Source: Heterodera schachtii
Lineage: Eukaryota > Nematoda > Chromadorea > Rhabditida > Heteroderidae
Direction: 5' to 3'
DNA length: 64,000 nt
NCBI GenBank assembly: GCA_023374025.1
Contig: SIJG01000145.1
Span: 186,001-250,000, forward strand
A program made the position numbers and the translations under genes. The notes under the pieces were generated by a model, which saw only the letters and a list, made by a program, of their open reading frames with translations, made no database searches and was not told the DNA's origin. Position 1 is the stretch's first letter, and the number at the start of each line of letters is the position of its first letter. Of the stretch, positions 52,676 to 64,000 are shown piece by piece.

Positions 52676-55600
52676 TCAAATTCCCCCCTCGTCGTCCATC
52701 ATCCGTTTTCTCAATGCGTGACTGTATTCCACCGTTCCTTCCTCGTGGACCCCTCCGGCGTCGTCCTCTTCGGCACTTGCCATTCTCGACACTCCCATCT
52801 CGTCGCAAATTCGGTCCAGAATGTTTCTCTTCACGAAGGGACGGATGTCCAAGCGTGGCTTCAGCCTTTGTTCGCAGTGTTCGATCAGTTGCCACGCCTG
52901 GTATTGTGGGATTGGCACTGGTCCAAAGTGCCACTTTAGCCATTTTGGCATTTGTTGAGTGTCGGTGCCAATTTGGCTTTTCCTTTCATTTTGTGTGCAT
53001 TTGCCCCCCCCCCCCCCCCCCCCCTCCCTCCGGCGTTGCCCTTCAGCGATTTGTCCCCGGAGCAGGACAAAACGTCGTCGGCCGAATTTTTGGACCATAA
53101 CTTTTTTCTTTCTCAACCAAATTAAACATTCTTGCTATTATTCGAAAACATTTGAAAAACGTTATTAAACTGCAAATTTTCAAAAATTTTTATTCATGCA
53201 CAAAAAAGTTCGAAATACTAGGTTTTTGAGTTCCTTCCGGCCATAACTTTTTTGAAACTTAACGAAAATTTTTGAAATTTTGCATATTAATAATAAACAC
53301 ACAGAGCTATCGAACAACACCAACAATGCTTAATTTGATTGACAATGAACAAAGTTATGGTTCAAAAAGTCTTCCGACGACGTTTCGGCCGACGACGTTT
53401 TGGGGTGCACCGATTTGTCCCACCTTTCTGTAATTTTCCCGCTTGTAATAATGGGCCACCATCAAAGCGTAAATGTCGCCCAGTCGGACGTGCTCATCGA
53501 TGCCTTTCCGTTGTGTCCAATTCGCTCAGTTGGCTAATGGCCTCCCCCGGGTCGGTCTCATACAAACTGAAAAGCTCCAAATTACCACCCATAATTAATT
53601 AATTATCCAGCCCAAGTGCACCCTTTTGTCTCATTAAAGTGCGCGATTATGTCCAACGTTTGGCTAAGTTTTTCCCTTCTCTCTGTCAGATAGTTTTTGT
53701 TCTTCTCGTCCCCGTCAGCCAATTTTTTGGCCAAACATCGAATGCTAAACAAAACAAAAAACGCATCAAAAGATGCCAATTTTTCAGTGTTTTTTACGCC
53801 TCTCCGTACGCTGCCGCCGCCTTTTCGTAGTCATGGTACTCGTCGATTTCCACCTCAATTTCCAAATTTGCACTTTTATTCAGTTTCCATAAAAAGTCAA
53901 ATGGAAATCCTTTATTCCCGAAAATACTTTTCGTTTCATTTTTCGCTTTGATTTCGTTCATTTTCGCTTTGATTTTCATTTAGCTTTTCGTTTGATTTTT
54001 TCGCTTTTCGTTTCGTTTTGCTTTTTATTTTCGTTTTGCTTTTCGTTTCGTTTTGCTTTTCGTTCCGTTTTGCTTTTCGTCCCACTTGTGCGCACGACTC
54101 GTAAAAGTTGGACAGCAAATCCATGGCGCCCGCCTTCACATAAAATGCTTCGATTTGGCGCATCAGTCGCGCGTCCTCCTTCCAATTAAGCGTTTGCAGG
54201 TAATTACCCGCCATGCGATAAATGGCGCCGACTCGCGCCGTCTGAGCAAAGAGAAGGACACGCTAAAGCAGCAGAATATGCGAGCAAAAAACAAACGGAG
54301 TTTTGCATTTGTTTGCCTGAGTGTCGCCCGACTTTAAAAGGGCGCGCATTGCCTTAATTAGCCAATTAAAACGAAATTGATAATTAGTCTTAATTAGCCA
54401 CTTCTATTTTGTTGCCGGATTGTGTGAATTTCTTTGCCGCTATATGATAATTCCCTTGCTGAAGAGCACAGCGCGCAATTTGTTCTAGCAAAAGCGACCG
54501 TTCCCCCGAGGGTAAACTTTCTAAGTTTTAAAAATTGTCCCATTTATTTTATTAAAACTTTTAATTATACCTAATTTATTTGGCGTCAAAAAATTTTCTA
54601 ACTCTTCAGTTATTTGCACATTTTTATCAGCACATAATGCGACCGCTTGTGAATACTAAACGGACAAAAAGCGGTGAAAATCATTCCGAAAAGGGATTTA
54701 CTTTTTTGGCATAAACCAACAAACGAACGGCTTGGCCTTAAAGGAAGGCAATTCGGTAATGAAATGCAATTGAAATCCCAAAATTTGCCAAGTGACAAAT
54801 GCCTAACACTGAAAATGTGCCCACCGTCCTGCTGATTGGCCGAAAAGAATTCAGCGGCGCGTGCCAAAACGGAAGGGTCCGAATGTTCGTTCAATTCCTG
54901 CGTGATAAGATCCAAGGCGCCTAATTGTTCGGTTCGAAAAGCGAAATCGAGGGCACGACCGATAAGCCCGGCCTAATTAGAAAGCAATTTGGTGAATGAA
55001 AGCAAAGGCTAAAGAGGGGACACCTTGTGGTAGAGCATCACCACTTTGTCGGCATGTCCCGGCAATTCCCTGTAAAAATCGGCCGCGTCGACAAGCTCAG
55101 CCCCACCGGCCATAAGTGCCAAATTGACAAGCCGATCGGCCATATTATGTTCCTAAATTGCATTTTGGCAAATGATTGAAGCCGCACACACTTTGGCCAG
55201 TCGAATGGCATTGGAATAGGCGCCAGCCGTGCTGAAATAATGGACGGCGCCATCGAAATTGTCCATTGACTCCAAGTGAAGTGCCAAATGAAAGGCTGCT
55301 GCTCTGTTCCCGCTTTTGTCCACCGTTTTGGCGGCCTTTTAATTGCAATTTCCCGTATTTAATTTCTTCTTTTATTAGCGTTTTACCTCCTCTAATTGGC
55401 CCTCGTGACATTCGATTCGCACCACCGACAAAAAATCTTCGGCACTTTGGTAATAATTTTTGGCGGTTGCCGTTTCCCCCCGACTCTCCAAAAATTGTGC
55501 CCACCATTTGTTCAATTCCCTTCAAATTCGGGTCCATTTTATTCAATCAAATTCAATGATTGTTCACTTTTCCGCCTTTTTTCGCACATAAAATTCCAAC

Positions 55601-58600
55601 ACTTTCGGCTCGTCGCTTAACATTCGCGGCACTTCAAAATGGTGAACATTCGCTTTTTCATAACTAAAAATGCGTTTTTGGGTTTTGCTTTGTTTTTAAT
55701 GTTTGTCACTTTTCAATGGCTTTTTCAATGGCTCCAACACTTTCCAAATATTTGCCATAATTGTAATGAGTGTGTCTCAGATGGATTCGGTCGTGCTTTT
55801 CCGCCACCTTTCGAATGGACAAATAAAATTAATTGCTTTTTCCCCCTCATTTGTCCTGTCTTTTCCCACCTCAATTGCCTCGGTCCATTTGCCTTGTGCT
55901 TGAAGCAATCGGTTGACTTCGTCCCATCGGTCGGCCTTCTGAAAAAGGCCGATCGCCTCCTCCGCCATGCCCAATTCCACTGCCAAATGCGCAATTTGCT
56001 CTTCAGTGCCCTCGCCGCTTTCGACCGTTCGTCGGATTGCCCGTGCGGCGCGTGCGTTTCCCATTTGGCCGAGACAGACGCGCGCGACGTCGACGCGTCG
56101 CGTTTTGATGCACATCCGTGCCATGTGCTCCCACACACTTTCGCTTTTGATGAATTTGATCGCTTTGAATGCGCTGTCCATTTGGCCAATGCATAGGAAA
56201 AAGGCGAAGTCGAGCATCGCCCGGACGGCCTTTTCCTCGCGCGGATCGATGCCAACAAACTCGCGCATTGTCCTGCGCAAAATCAGCCGAGAAAGGCAAC
56301 GTTCGGTCTCAAATGCCAATGATTAACGGACTAATGAGGGATGGTCGGTCGGTCACCTGAGGGTCGTCTTCCTCTTCCACTTCGATGTTTCGCAAAAAGT
56401 ACAAATGCGGCACCGACACAAAAAGCAGCGAATCCGCCTTTGGCGGCTTCTTGTGTAAGTCGTGCATTTGAAGACCGTGCTCAGCAGTGACGAAAATGGT
56501 CAACCAAAAAGCACCAAAAGCAGCGGACGGATCAGCCGGCGATGGCCCTAAACGGGGGAAAGGGCAAAAGTGCCATTCGCAATACATAATGACGCGTCTT
56601 TTATATGTCACCCGTCCCGACGGGGTTCGCTTCGCATATCAGCAGTCTTGGGTCCATTTGATCCCAAAAGTGGTTGCCCGGCAGATGGTTTAGCATCCGA
56701 AAGCGCGACTGTTCGCTTTCGATTTTGCGAAGTGCCGCAGTCTTTGGCCGTGCCGCGGTGCCGCCCTCCCCGTGGACCCCCACAGAGTCCGCTTCGTACT
56801 GCTGCTGATCCGTGATGCCCTCGTGGAAAGAGAAATAACCGATCGAATCATTTTCCGCCTCCCACACAAATAAACGTTCAAAAATGCCCTCATCGCCTGC
56901 CTCAAAAAGCCTTTTTATGCTAACAAATGCATAATTTGACAAAAAATGCCTGCTGAACGGTGAAACTGACGCGATTGCCTGTGGCATTCAGCTTAATTGA
57001 GGCCCATTTGCCAAAATTAGGCATCACATTAAACAAATTGGACGAATGGAATGTCAGTTTCATCATGCTGAGTGTTCAAAGGGTTTGTCATCGCCACTTG
57101 GCATTATTTCCCACCTTTCTGTGAGGTCGTAAATTCGCAAATACCCAAGCGAAGTGGCCACACAAAGCCAATTGCCCTTGACACTGATCAGTTCAGGACG
57201 ACCTTCGATCTCGCGAAAAGTGATCGCTCTTTTCACTGTGCCCTTTTCGAAGAAGAAAAATTGGAAAAAGAAAGAGACGAGCAGAGAGAGACAACGCACT
57301 TGAAGAGTATGGACGAAAAGTTGGTCACTAATTATGGTGATCACGTGCTGATTGTGATAAGCAGCCTGACGAACATTTTGGACATCGAAAGCGGCGATGT
57401 GAGAGATTTGGAGGGGCAAATCGGAGGGACAAAGGAGCTGATCGAGTTGAATCTGATTAGAAAAAACAACTATGGAAGTGGTCAAAATGATCGAAATGAA
57501 CAATGGAAAAGTGATCCAAGTTGAATTTGAAAAACAAAAATTGAAAAAAAAGTGAATGATCTGTTCAGAAAATAAAGAATGAGCAAGGAAAAGTGATCAA
57601 GAAAAACAGAGAGAGAATCAGTAAAAGGCAATGTGAATCTGATAAAGTAAATGTGATAGTAATAAACTAAAGAAACAATGAAAAATTGACCAAAATTATT
57701 TGATCTAAAAATATTGGAAAAGTGATCAAATAAATCTGATCAAAAACAGACGGATTAATTTAATTTGGAAAGCGGCGGACACAAAGTGAATGTTTCACTG
57801 TAATTGTGCGAAATAATTTGAATTTTAAATGCTCTTTTTTTATTTAGTGACTTACTTTTGTGTCATCCCAAAGCAGCAGATAATTACCGATCAAAAAGAA
57901 TCCACGAATGTTCGTGTGCAATTGCAATTCTTGTGTTTCCACGGGGTCAGTAATTTTTACCAAAGTGAGAAGTTGCGCACTGACTTGGATGACGGCGAAC
58001 TCGAAAGAACAAATTATTTGACAATTATTAATTATGCAATTAGAAAATACTTCAGAGTCCACATAAAAGTCAAGGCTTTGAGACAGAAAAATTTGGACAG
58101 AATCGCCAGAATTGAGGGCAAAAGCGGCGGATGTGTGAGACCAAGCCATGCCAATGACCTAAGGGGGGGGGGGGGGGGGGGGGAATAAGGGCATTAATGA
58201 ATGGAGTGGGGGGGGGGGGAGAAGCATTCCATCAGCAGCAGAAAAAGGCATTCGAAAAAGTTAAGCAATGACCGCCCAGCAATTAATCCGCTAATGGATT
58301 CTCGTAACAAAATTAGCAAGTCCATTACCAAGTGAATGTTTTGCTTACATTTAGAGTGTTTAGGGCAATTGCACCCGCCAATTTCCATTGCTGGTCCACG
58401 GGAATTGGTCCAGCATTTGCCACATTTGGCAAAGAGTCGCGAACTCTTCGCCAAGTGGCGAGCCGACCTTTGCTTGTGACCCCACAAATGCTATCTGAAG
58501 AGGGGTCAAAACGGACAAAGGGACAAAAGGGACAAACGACCTTTTTTGGGGGCATAGCTCAGAAGGGTCACTTGCTCGTCACTGTTTTCGTATCCCTTTT

Positions 58601-60098
58601 CCGCCGATAGCCTAAAAAGGACGAAACGGGTGAGTGATTAAGTGTTTGAATCAATGGCCACCTCAAAATGGCACTGTCCTCTGTTTCGAGGTCCCAAATG
58701 CGAATTTCGCGGTCGCCGTAGCAAAAGGCGACGGTGTGAGTATCGACACGAATCATTTGGAAATGTTTGGACACGGCGCCTAATTTCACCTAATTTCCAA
58801 AGCCAATTTTGGCATTAAATTGGGAAGGGTCACTTTTATTCTGTCTTTGGCGAGCTTCCCCTCAATTGCCAACTGATAAAACATCATCGACCTAAATTTG
58901 GACAGCAGAGTACCACTAGAAATGACCAAATTACTCGGTTATCGCAAGAAAGTGAACCCTTCCCGGCATGTCGACAAGCTGTTTGATGCCCGAATCGGCC
59001 TGAAAATAAATGCTCGGCACAACGGACGACGGAGTTGATCACTTGGAATATCCGAATCAGCTGATTGGCGCGCGGTTCGAACAGATAAACGCCGCCCTGT
59101 GCAGTGCCGAGCAGAAACACGGACTCGGAGTCACCGATCGGCACTTTGTCCCTGGGCCGTCCCCCCAGGGCATCCTCGACCTCTTCGCCAATGTCCAACT
59201 CCTTAATTGGCCATCACTTCCCTCTCGACCATTTCCTTCTTTCCCCGCCGTCATTACCTTTTTCGCTTTGTGCTTTGCCAATAATCCCGACAATGTCTCC
59301 TCCTTTTGTCCTTCTTGGCCTTTTTCTCCCTTTGTGTCCCCAAATGTTTTCCCATTTTCCCGAGAAGCGCTCGACGGCTTCAAAAGATGCCTTTTGGGGT
59401 GTTAATATTTTTTCCACAATTTTTCCAATGTCGCATCTGTCCCCTTTTACCCTTACTTTGCCATTTGTTTGTGGCAAATATCTCTGGGCATTTCTTCTTT
59501 GATACGGACACTTCCAAAAAGTGCCAATTTTGTGTCGCCCTCCGCCGAATGGCATTTGAATGAAAAAATGGTCCCATTCTGTGCAAGCGGTTTTATTTTC
59601 CAATGATTAATCAAATAATAATCACAGAAACTCCGACCGAATCGGCTGCTACCAACAAAGTGCCGTCACTGTCCCAGAGAATGCAGCAAACTTCGGACAT
59701 TTCGGCACCGATCGCTTCGCTCTCTGCCATTAGCATTTATTTGGATTTTTTGAATTTGTTTTTAAAGCAACCGCTTTTTCTGCTCGGGTTCACAATGCTC
59801 AGATTCCCCGTGGTCCATCCGATGGCAAATAAAGGCTCAAAAGGGTGCCAACAGAAACAGCGGGGGACATTCCCAGGACGAACCGTAGAAGTGAAGAAGG
59901 GCTTTCCCCCCTGAGAAACACAAAACGGAGAGTGATCAGACAAAGGTTTGATCGGCAGATCACTTCGGTCGCAGCACTCACCTTTTTGGTAAAGAAATTG
60001 GCAAACCCTCCGTTTTGGTCGGCCAACAAAACGGAACAAACGCCCAAAAGGTCCCTCGTCGGGTGCCATTCCAACCGAAGGTGTTTTGTTGATGGCAT
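52676..60098 (-). CDS. che-11: Intraflagellar transport protein IFT140
   Basis: IFT-A subunit needed for retrograde transport in cilia; in nematodes it acts in sensory neurons. Minus-strand exons run from 60098-59982 (start, [19 protein letters not shown]) to 52897-52676 ([12 protein letters not shown] to stop). The N-terminal half is WD40-type: [20 protein letters not shown] near 59830, [16 protein letters not shown] near 59120, [20 protein letters not shown] near 57180 and [20 protein letters not shown] near 56660. The C-terminal half is the TPR-like solenoid: [40 protein letters not shown] and [16 protein letters not shown] near 56260-56040, and [18 protein letters not shown] near 54200. 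All match human IFT140 in order. An unexplained one-base frame shift lies near 53500 between [10 protein letters not shown] and [18 protein letters not shown]. The last intron (53423-52898) contains dispersed repeats and poly(C). Not all middle exon joins were solved. Confidence 0.88.
53085..53410. repeat. Dispersed repeat B, copy 2, with inverted internal arm
   Basis: Starts with GGACCATAACTTTTTTC and CCAAATTAAACATTCTTGC like the other copies. It is followed 200 bp later by the opposite orientation (CAATGCTTAATTTGATTG then AAAGTTATGGTTC) and by CGACGACGTTTCGGCC repeats on both sides, so the unit looks like an inverted pair. Lies in the last IFT140 intron. Confidence 0.7.
53930..54085. repeat. 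Tandem repeat in an IFT140 intron
   Basis: Minus strand: repeated AAAGCAAAACGAAACGA-type units of about 15-17 bp with variants, filling the intron between the exons ending FYESCAQ and starting [12 protein letters not shown]. Confidence 0.8.
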
Positions 60099-61019
60099 CA
60101 CCAAGAAATAGCAATTTTATACGGATGTAAAAATGAATTTACTTATTAGATTTGAGTAATTTTTCGGGGTTTTGTTACGTTCATTTGCATTTGAATTTAA
60201 AAATTTCATTCTGTTGCCATGGAAACGATTGAAAAAGAAAACAGAAGAAATAAGAAAAAAATTTTCAATTTAATATAATAAATAAATATTTTAATAAATT
60301 TAAATTATCAGCTGATTATGCAAATGAAATAAATTCAAAGCCATTGAATGATAGAGAAAATCCGAAAAGTAAAGTAAATAATCATGGACCTAAAAAATGT
60401 GGATATAAATCGCGAAATATAGGCATAAAATATGGAAATTTTTGAAGAAAAATTTAAACAAAATTCTCGAGAAATTTTCTAAACAAATTATTTTTCGGGA
60501 TATTTTCAGGTCTTTTTAGGTCAAAAAGGCGCCTTATGAGATGAGGGCCGTTCTATAGAAGTCTTGGAAAGATGCAGAAACATTGAATAAAATAGGGATA
60601 TAATGCAAAAAATGAACAAATATGGAACTATGGACATAAACACATAAATACGTAATAGTGAAGCCAAATAAGCATTTACGCCGAAATTCCCAAATTATTA
60701 TTTACATAGATTTTAACTAGTTTTAATATTTTCTAAAAATTCCTTCCGAAAATCCCTTTTTTTGTGTGCTTATTAATTATTTAGGGATGGAATACTGATG
60801 TGCTAAAAAGTGCTCAAATATGTGAAAATGTGCTAAAAATCAAAAAAAAAAAAACTTACCATAGCAATATGTGCGAAAATATGTGTTAAAAATTGGAAAA
60901 ATTCCGGTCTATGCATAAAAATTCCAGTTAATTCTCATTCTTTATCATTTTCGCCCGCACAAAATCAAATACATTTCGAGGTGTTTCCTGCGTAAAATTG
61001 GTCCTTTTTTCTGTTAAAA
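60099..61019. other. Intergenic AT-rich region
   Basis: Very AT-rich (60120-60960), without long ORFs. Upstream of the IFT140 start, so it may include its promoter; no X-box-like palindrome was recognised with confidence. Confidence 0.5.
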
Positions 61020-61580
61020 TTATTTTGTGAAGTCGATGAACTGTCGCTGTTGCTTCCTCACCACTGCTTCTTCAATGTTTATTTTCTGCGAGAAATGAAT
61101 CAGCGTGCGGCAAACGTAACCATTCCCATTGTGCAGCAGTGAATGTTGTCTGAAATGGGACGCAATCGCATGAACGGATGAGGGGACAGTCCCGCACCCT
61201 CGGCATAACATTGTTTTGTTTCCCATTCCCCATCATCCCTTAATCGCGCTTTGTTTGATCCTTCTCTCTAATGAGTCAAGTATTTAATCTTGGTTTGCTA
61301 ACAAATTTTTTCTTACCAATTTGATGTGTGCCATTGCGATGAGTTTTTGGGCGCCATATCCACTAGTGCCCTCTTTCATCTTCTCGTCCTCATCGGAAAG
61401 TCAGCGGAAAAATTGTCCATTTCCTTCTTTACTTCACTATTAGGCACTGCAACATGGCCACCCACGGTGATGACCCAATCGGCTTTTTCACCCATTGTCT
61501 CGCCTCGCAATCGCCCACGATACGAAGCATGCGGAAGTGCATCTTCATGCAGCTTACGAAGAAGCTTGAAAAAAATGTAG
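61020..61580 (-). CDS. Possible small gene, unidentified
   Basis: Minus-strand open segments joined by plausible introns: about 61570-61445 (RGETMGEKADWVITVGGHVA, NSE), 61396-61323 (DEKMKEGTSGYGAQKLIAMA) and 61226-61020 (CRGCGTVPSSVHAIASHFRQ, ending in TAA). The Cys/His spacing of the last segment hints at a zinc-binding knuckle but does not match a standard C2H2 finger. No start codon or family was fixed. Confidence 0.3.
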
Positions 61581-61894
61581 GTAAGCCTGCACTTATGTCT
61601 GATCTATTTATTTAAAGATTATATTTAATTTTTTAAATTATACCTTAATTATCAAATCAAGGAAAACCCTCCAAATTTCTACGGTAGCCTCTGTCGGTCA
61701 CCGACAAACTTTTTTGTTTGCAGGAATGTCGAATTTTTTGAGGCGTCTGAATCTCAATTGCTGAAAATCCCTGATGCGCATGTTGCTGTAGTTATTTGAA
61801 AAACCTTTAAATTTTATAACTTATTTACATTTGAATTTAAACAAATTTTTCGATTAATTTTTTACGTGTTTTGCTACCTAAAAATTAGAGTTGG

Positions 61895-62040
61895 GTAAAA
61901 AAAAAATTTCCGGGAACGGGAAAACGAAAAAGAACGGGGCAGGATTCCCGAACGGGATTCCCGTTTTTTTCTCGTTCCCGTAAAAATCCCGGCAATTTTT
62001 AACGGGAATCCCGCCGGGAACGGGAAAAATTTTTTTTTCG
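61895..62040. repeat. Cluster of CGGGAATCCCG palindromes
   Basis: About 145 bp with many copies of CGGGAACGGGA, GGGATTCCCG and TCCCGTT in both orientations, able to fold on itself. Non-coding. Confidence 0.75.
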
Positions 62041-62284
62041 GAAAAATTTTGATTTTTTCTATAATTTTTAATTTAATTTATTTTTAAAGTAAAATATTAT
62101 ATTTTAAACATTAAAAAAAATTTTTTTCAAGTGAATGATTAAATATTGAATTTTACTAATGGACAAAAAATAACAAAAAATTTAATAAATTGAATTTTTG
62201 AATTTTTAGACAGAAGGCTTAACCTCCAGTATATATACATATGTACTTTTCCAACTAGAAATAAATTTATTTATTTAAATTAGT

Positions 62285-62495
62285 AATTTTGTACAATTTC
62301 TGTTAATAAATTGCATTGAAATTTTCAAAATTTTCCCGGCCGCGCCTATCGGCACCGCTGGACTCTAAAAAACCTTAATTTTCTTGAAAAATTTGCTCAA
62401 AAACCTAAATTTGGTCATTTTTGGACAAAATCTGTTAACAAATCGCATTAAAAATTGCAAAATTTTCCCCTGCGGCGCCTGTCGGCGCTGCCCGT
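62285..62495. repeat. Dispersed repeat A, copies 3 and 4 in tandem
   Basis: Two successive units: CCGGCCGCGCCTATCGGCAC near 62335 and CTGCGGCGCCTGTCGGCGC near 62467, each preceded by TTAANAAATNGCATT and AAAATTTTCCC-type sequence. The units are about 130 bp apart. Confidence 0.8.
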
Positions 62496-62496
62496 C

Positions 62497-62645
62497 AAAA
62501 TCCCGCTGCGTCGAAATCCCGCCGCGTCATAATCCCGCCGCGTCGAATTCCCGCCGCGTCATAATCCCGCCGCGTCGAAATCCCGCCGCGTCATAATCCC
62601 GCCGCGTCGAAATCCCGCCACAGCCAAAATTAGTCGAAATCCCGC
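62497..62645. repeat. 16-bp tandem repeat AATCCCGCCGCGTCGA/ATA
   Basis: About eight to nine units of a 16-mer in which the linker alternates between CGTCGAA and CGTCATA, giving a 32-bp higher-order period. It starts at the end of a dispersed repeat A copy and decays at 62620-62645. Confidence 0.9.
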
Positions 62646-62756
62646 CAAATAAAAAATATAAACATTTATTTTTGTACATGTATTTGTATGTATATTGTAT
62701 ATTATAGAATAAATATATAATAATAGATTATTCAAAGCAAATGGGTCGAAAAATTT

Positions 62757-63606
62757 TGAAATTCTATGTCGTAAACACAAATTCCTGAACAACAACGAGG
62801 GCAAAAATTCAACAAATTCTGATCATTGTGAGCATAACGACAACAACAATGACGCCGATGAAGAATTCGGAGAAGAACATATCATCATCAACTTCGAACT
62901 CGGAAAAACTCAAAAGGTAGGCAATTGTCTTTGGTCCGAAGGTGGGAAGTCTATTGAAAAAATAAATAATAATTATATTAAGGCTTCCGGTATGTACTCG
63001 AGAAAAAAAATCGGTGGAACTGCTCTGCGAGGGACTGTCCTGCACGCGTGACAATCATTGACAATAGCGACAACGCAATGAGCGGTCATCTCGGCAAAAG
63101 AGACCACAACCATCTCCCAGAACCACAAAAACAACAGGTTTGGATAGTCATTGTTAATCAAATCAACTGATAAATTTGGCAGAAATTCGGCGACAAAAAA
63201 TACTCCAGTGTGTGAAAGCCGAACCAATGGTGAAGCCAACACGGCTTCTGGCGGAGGTGAGGCGATCAACTGCCGACGAGACGTATGTTGCCATGGGCTC
63301 AGACAACGCACTCAGCTGCATGATGCGACGTCAGAAGAAGAAAATTTTGGGAAACGTCGACTGCGTCGATCCACTGGCGTTCGTGATCCCGGACAAATTG
63401 CGGATCAAAAGAGGAGAAGACACCGTGCTCTACGACAGTCGCGCTGTCAGAATTGGCGAAAAGGAAGTGGTGCTTGTGTTTGGAAGTGAACTGGTAATGG
63501 CATCAGGGAGGAAAAGCGGATTTTAAATTTATTTATTTTTTAGACTCTGGATATTTCGAGCCAAAACAGTGGAACGTGGCACTTGGACGGGACTTTCAAG
63601 GCATGA
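62757..63606 (+). pseudogene. Broken FLYWCH/MULE-type transposon gene
   Basis: Three coding blocks in order: an acidic Asn-rich lead (about 62757-62916, with DADEEFGEEHIIINFE), a FLYWCH-type zinc finger (62993-63138: FRYVLEKKNRWNCSARDCPA, then a terminal HNHLP), and a block typical of MULE-associated proteins (63182-63606: MRRQKKKILGNVDCVD, DTVLYDS, then QNSGTWHLDGTFK). FLYWCH plus this WxxDGTFK motif is the N-terminal half of Mutator-like transposases in invertebrates; the DDE part should follow but a stop comes right after DGTFKA. The phases between blocks do not match at either junction, so the copy is probably dead. Confidence 0.75.
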
Positions 63607-63884
63607 AAATTGAAGGACTATGAAAACGCGGAAGATTCGATCGTGTATATCCCTTAAAATTGATCATTTACATTTTTTACTCATTTTGTTATCCCTAGAG
63701 GGTCGTTGTCATCACTCGGCACTTTACGACTTAATTTTTGAAGTCACCAGAAGCATCGACCGATAATTGGACGCAGCGAGTTGAGCTCGGAATTTCGTGC
63801 ACTATGAAAATTTTGAAGATTCGATCATACAATTCCCCTTTTGCGAGGGTCGGGGTCGTTTTCGCGTGGGCCGTTTTCGCGTGG

Positions 63885-63960
63885 GGCGAGTTTTTGGACT
63901 ATAACTTTTTTCTTTGGCAACCAAATCCAACATTCTTGGTGTCATCCGATAGCCCTAAGT
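63885..63960. repeat. Dispersed repeat B, copy 3
   Basis: TTTTTGGACTATAACTTTTT then TTTGGCAACCAAATCCAACA and TTCTTGGTGTCATCCGATAG, close to the other two copies. Confidence 0.75.
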
Positions 63961-64000
63961 GTTCTCTATTAGCCTACAAAATTTGGAAAAATTTCGTTAA

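Noticed and set aside
61890..62040. Possible CRISPR-like or operator palindromes
   Set aside because: The GGGATTCCCG repeats lack regular spacing and spacers, and the window is eukaryotic; recorded as a palindrome cluster instead.

Overview
This is nuclear DNA of a nematode, most likely a tylenchid plant parasite of the cyst-nematode type (Heterodera/Globodera). The basis is: many small exons split by introns that are often only 35-60 bp; nematode-style proteins (ShKT, Ly-6-like, secreted LRR, atypical soluble guanylate cyclase, nematode-type EXPERA protein); an AT-rich background broken by long poly(G)/poly(C) runs; and several GC-AG introns, which are known to be frequent in Globodera. The species call is an inference. 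No bacterial, organellar or viral genes were seen.

Layout. 51-6517 (+) VWA8-type AAA+ ATPase lacking the central part of the human protein. 6760-9780 (-) secreted LRR protein. 12392-14119 (+) tandem-C2 copine-like protein with a dead mariner in an intron. 14334-15474 (-) OTU-fold protein without the usual catalytic residues. 17154-19277 (+) SWEET sugar transporter with a MITE-like intronic insertion. 19869-21522 (+) ZIP11-type zinc transporter. 22753-23004 (-) small secreted protein. 24083-26452 (+) TMEM200-like membrane protein. 26786-27143 (+) secreted Cys-rich protein. 27297-28406 (-) EBP/EXPERA-like membrane protein. 29150-29501 (+) Cys-rich peptide precursor. 29914-32600 an unidentified coding-like region. 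33296-34180 two hAT-type MITEs. 35984-38412 (+) EGF-ShKT-nitrobindin chimera with a tRNA-Cys pseudogene in an intron. 38922-39481 (+) Ly-6-like protein. 40286-41060 (+) isochorismatase-family hydrolase. 43212-47406 (+) C2H2 zinc-finger factor with a satellite in its big intron. 48055-51490 (+) soluble guanylate cyclase. 52676-60098 (-) IFT140. 61020-61580 a doubtful small gene. 62757-63606 (+) a broken FLYWCH/MULE transposon fragment.

For VWA8, the C2 protein, ZIP11, TMEM200-like, the nitrobindin chimera, Ly-6, isochorismatase and guanylate cyclase, exon joins were worked out base by base and each coding sum is an exact multiple of three, so these models are firm. IFT140 and the guanylate cyclase are both expected in sensory neurons; otherwise neighbouring genes do not form an obvious pathway.

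The most interesting points are six well-supported GC-AG introns (about 6 percent of introns modelled), the VWA8 domain loss, the pseudo-OTU protein, the EGF-ShKT-nitrobindin fusion, a tandemly duplicated splice donor, an 8-nt microexon plus an ATG-only first coding exon in the cyclase, and two dispersed repeat families seen several times in this one window.
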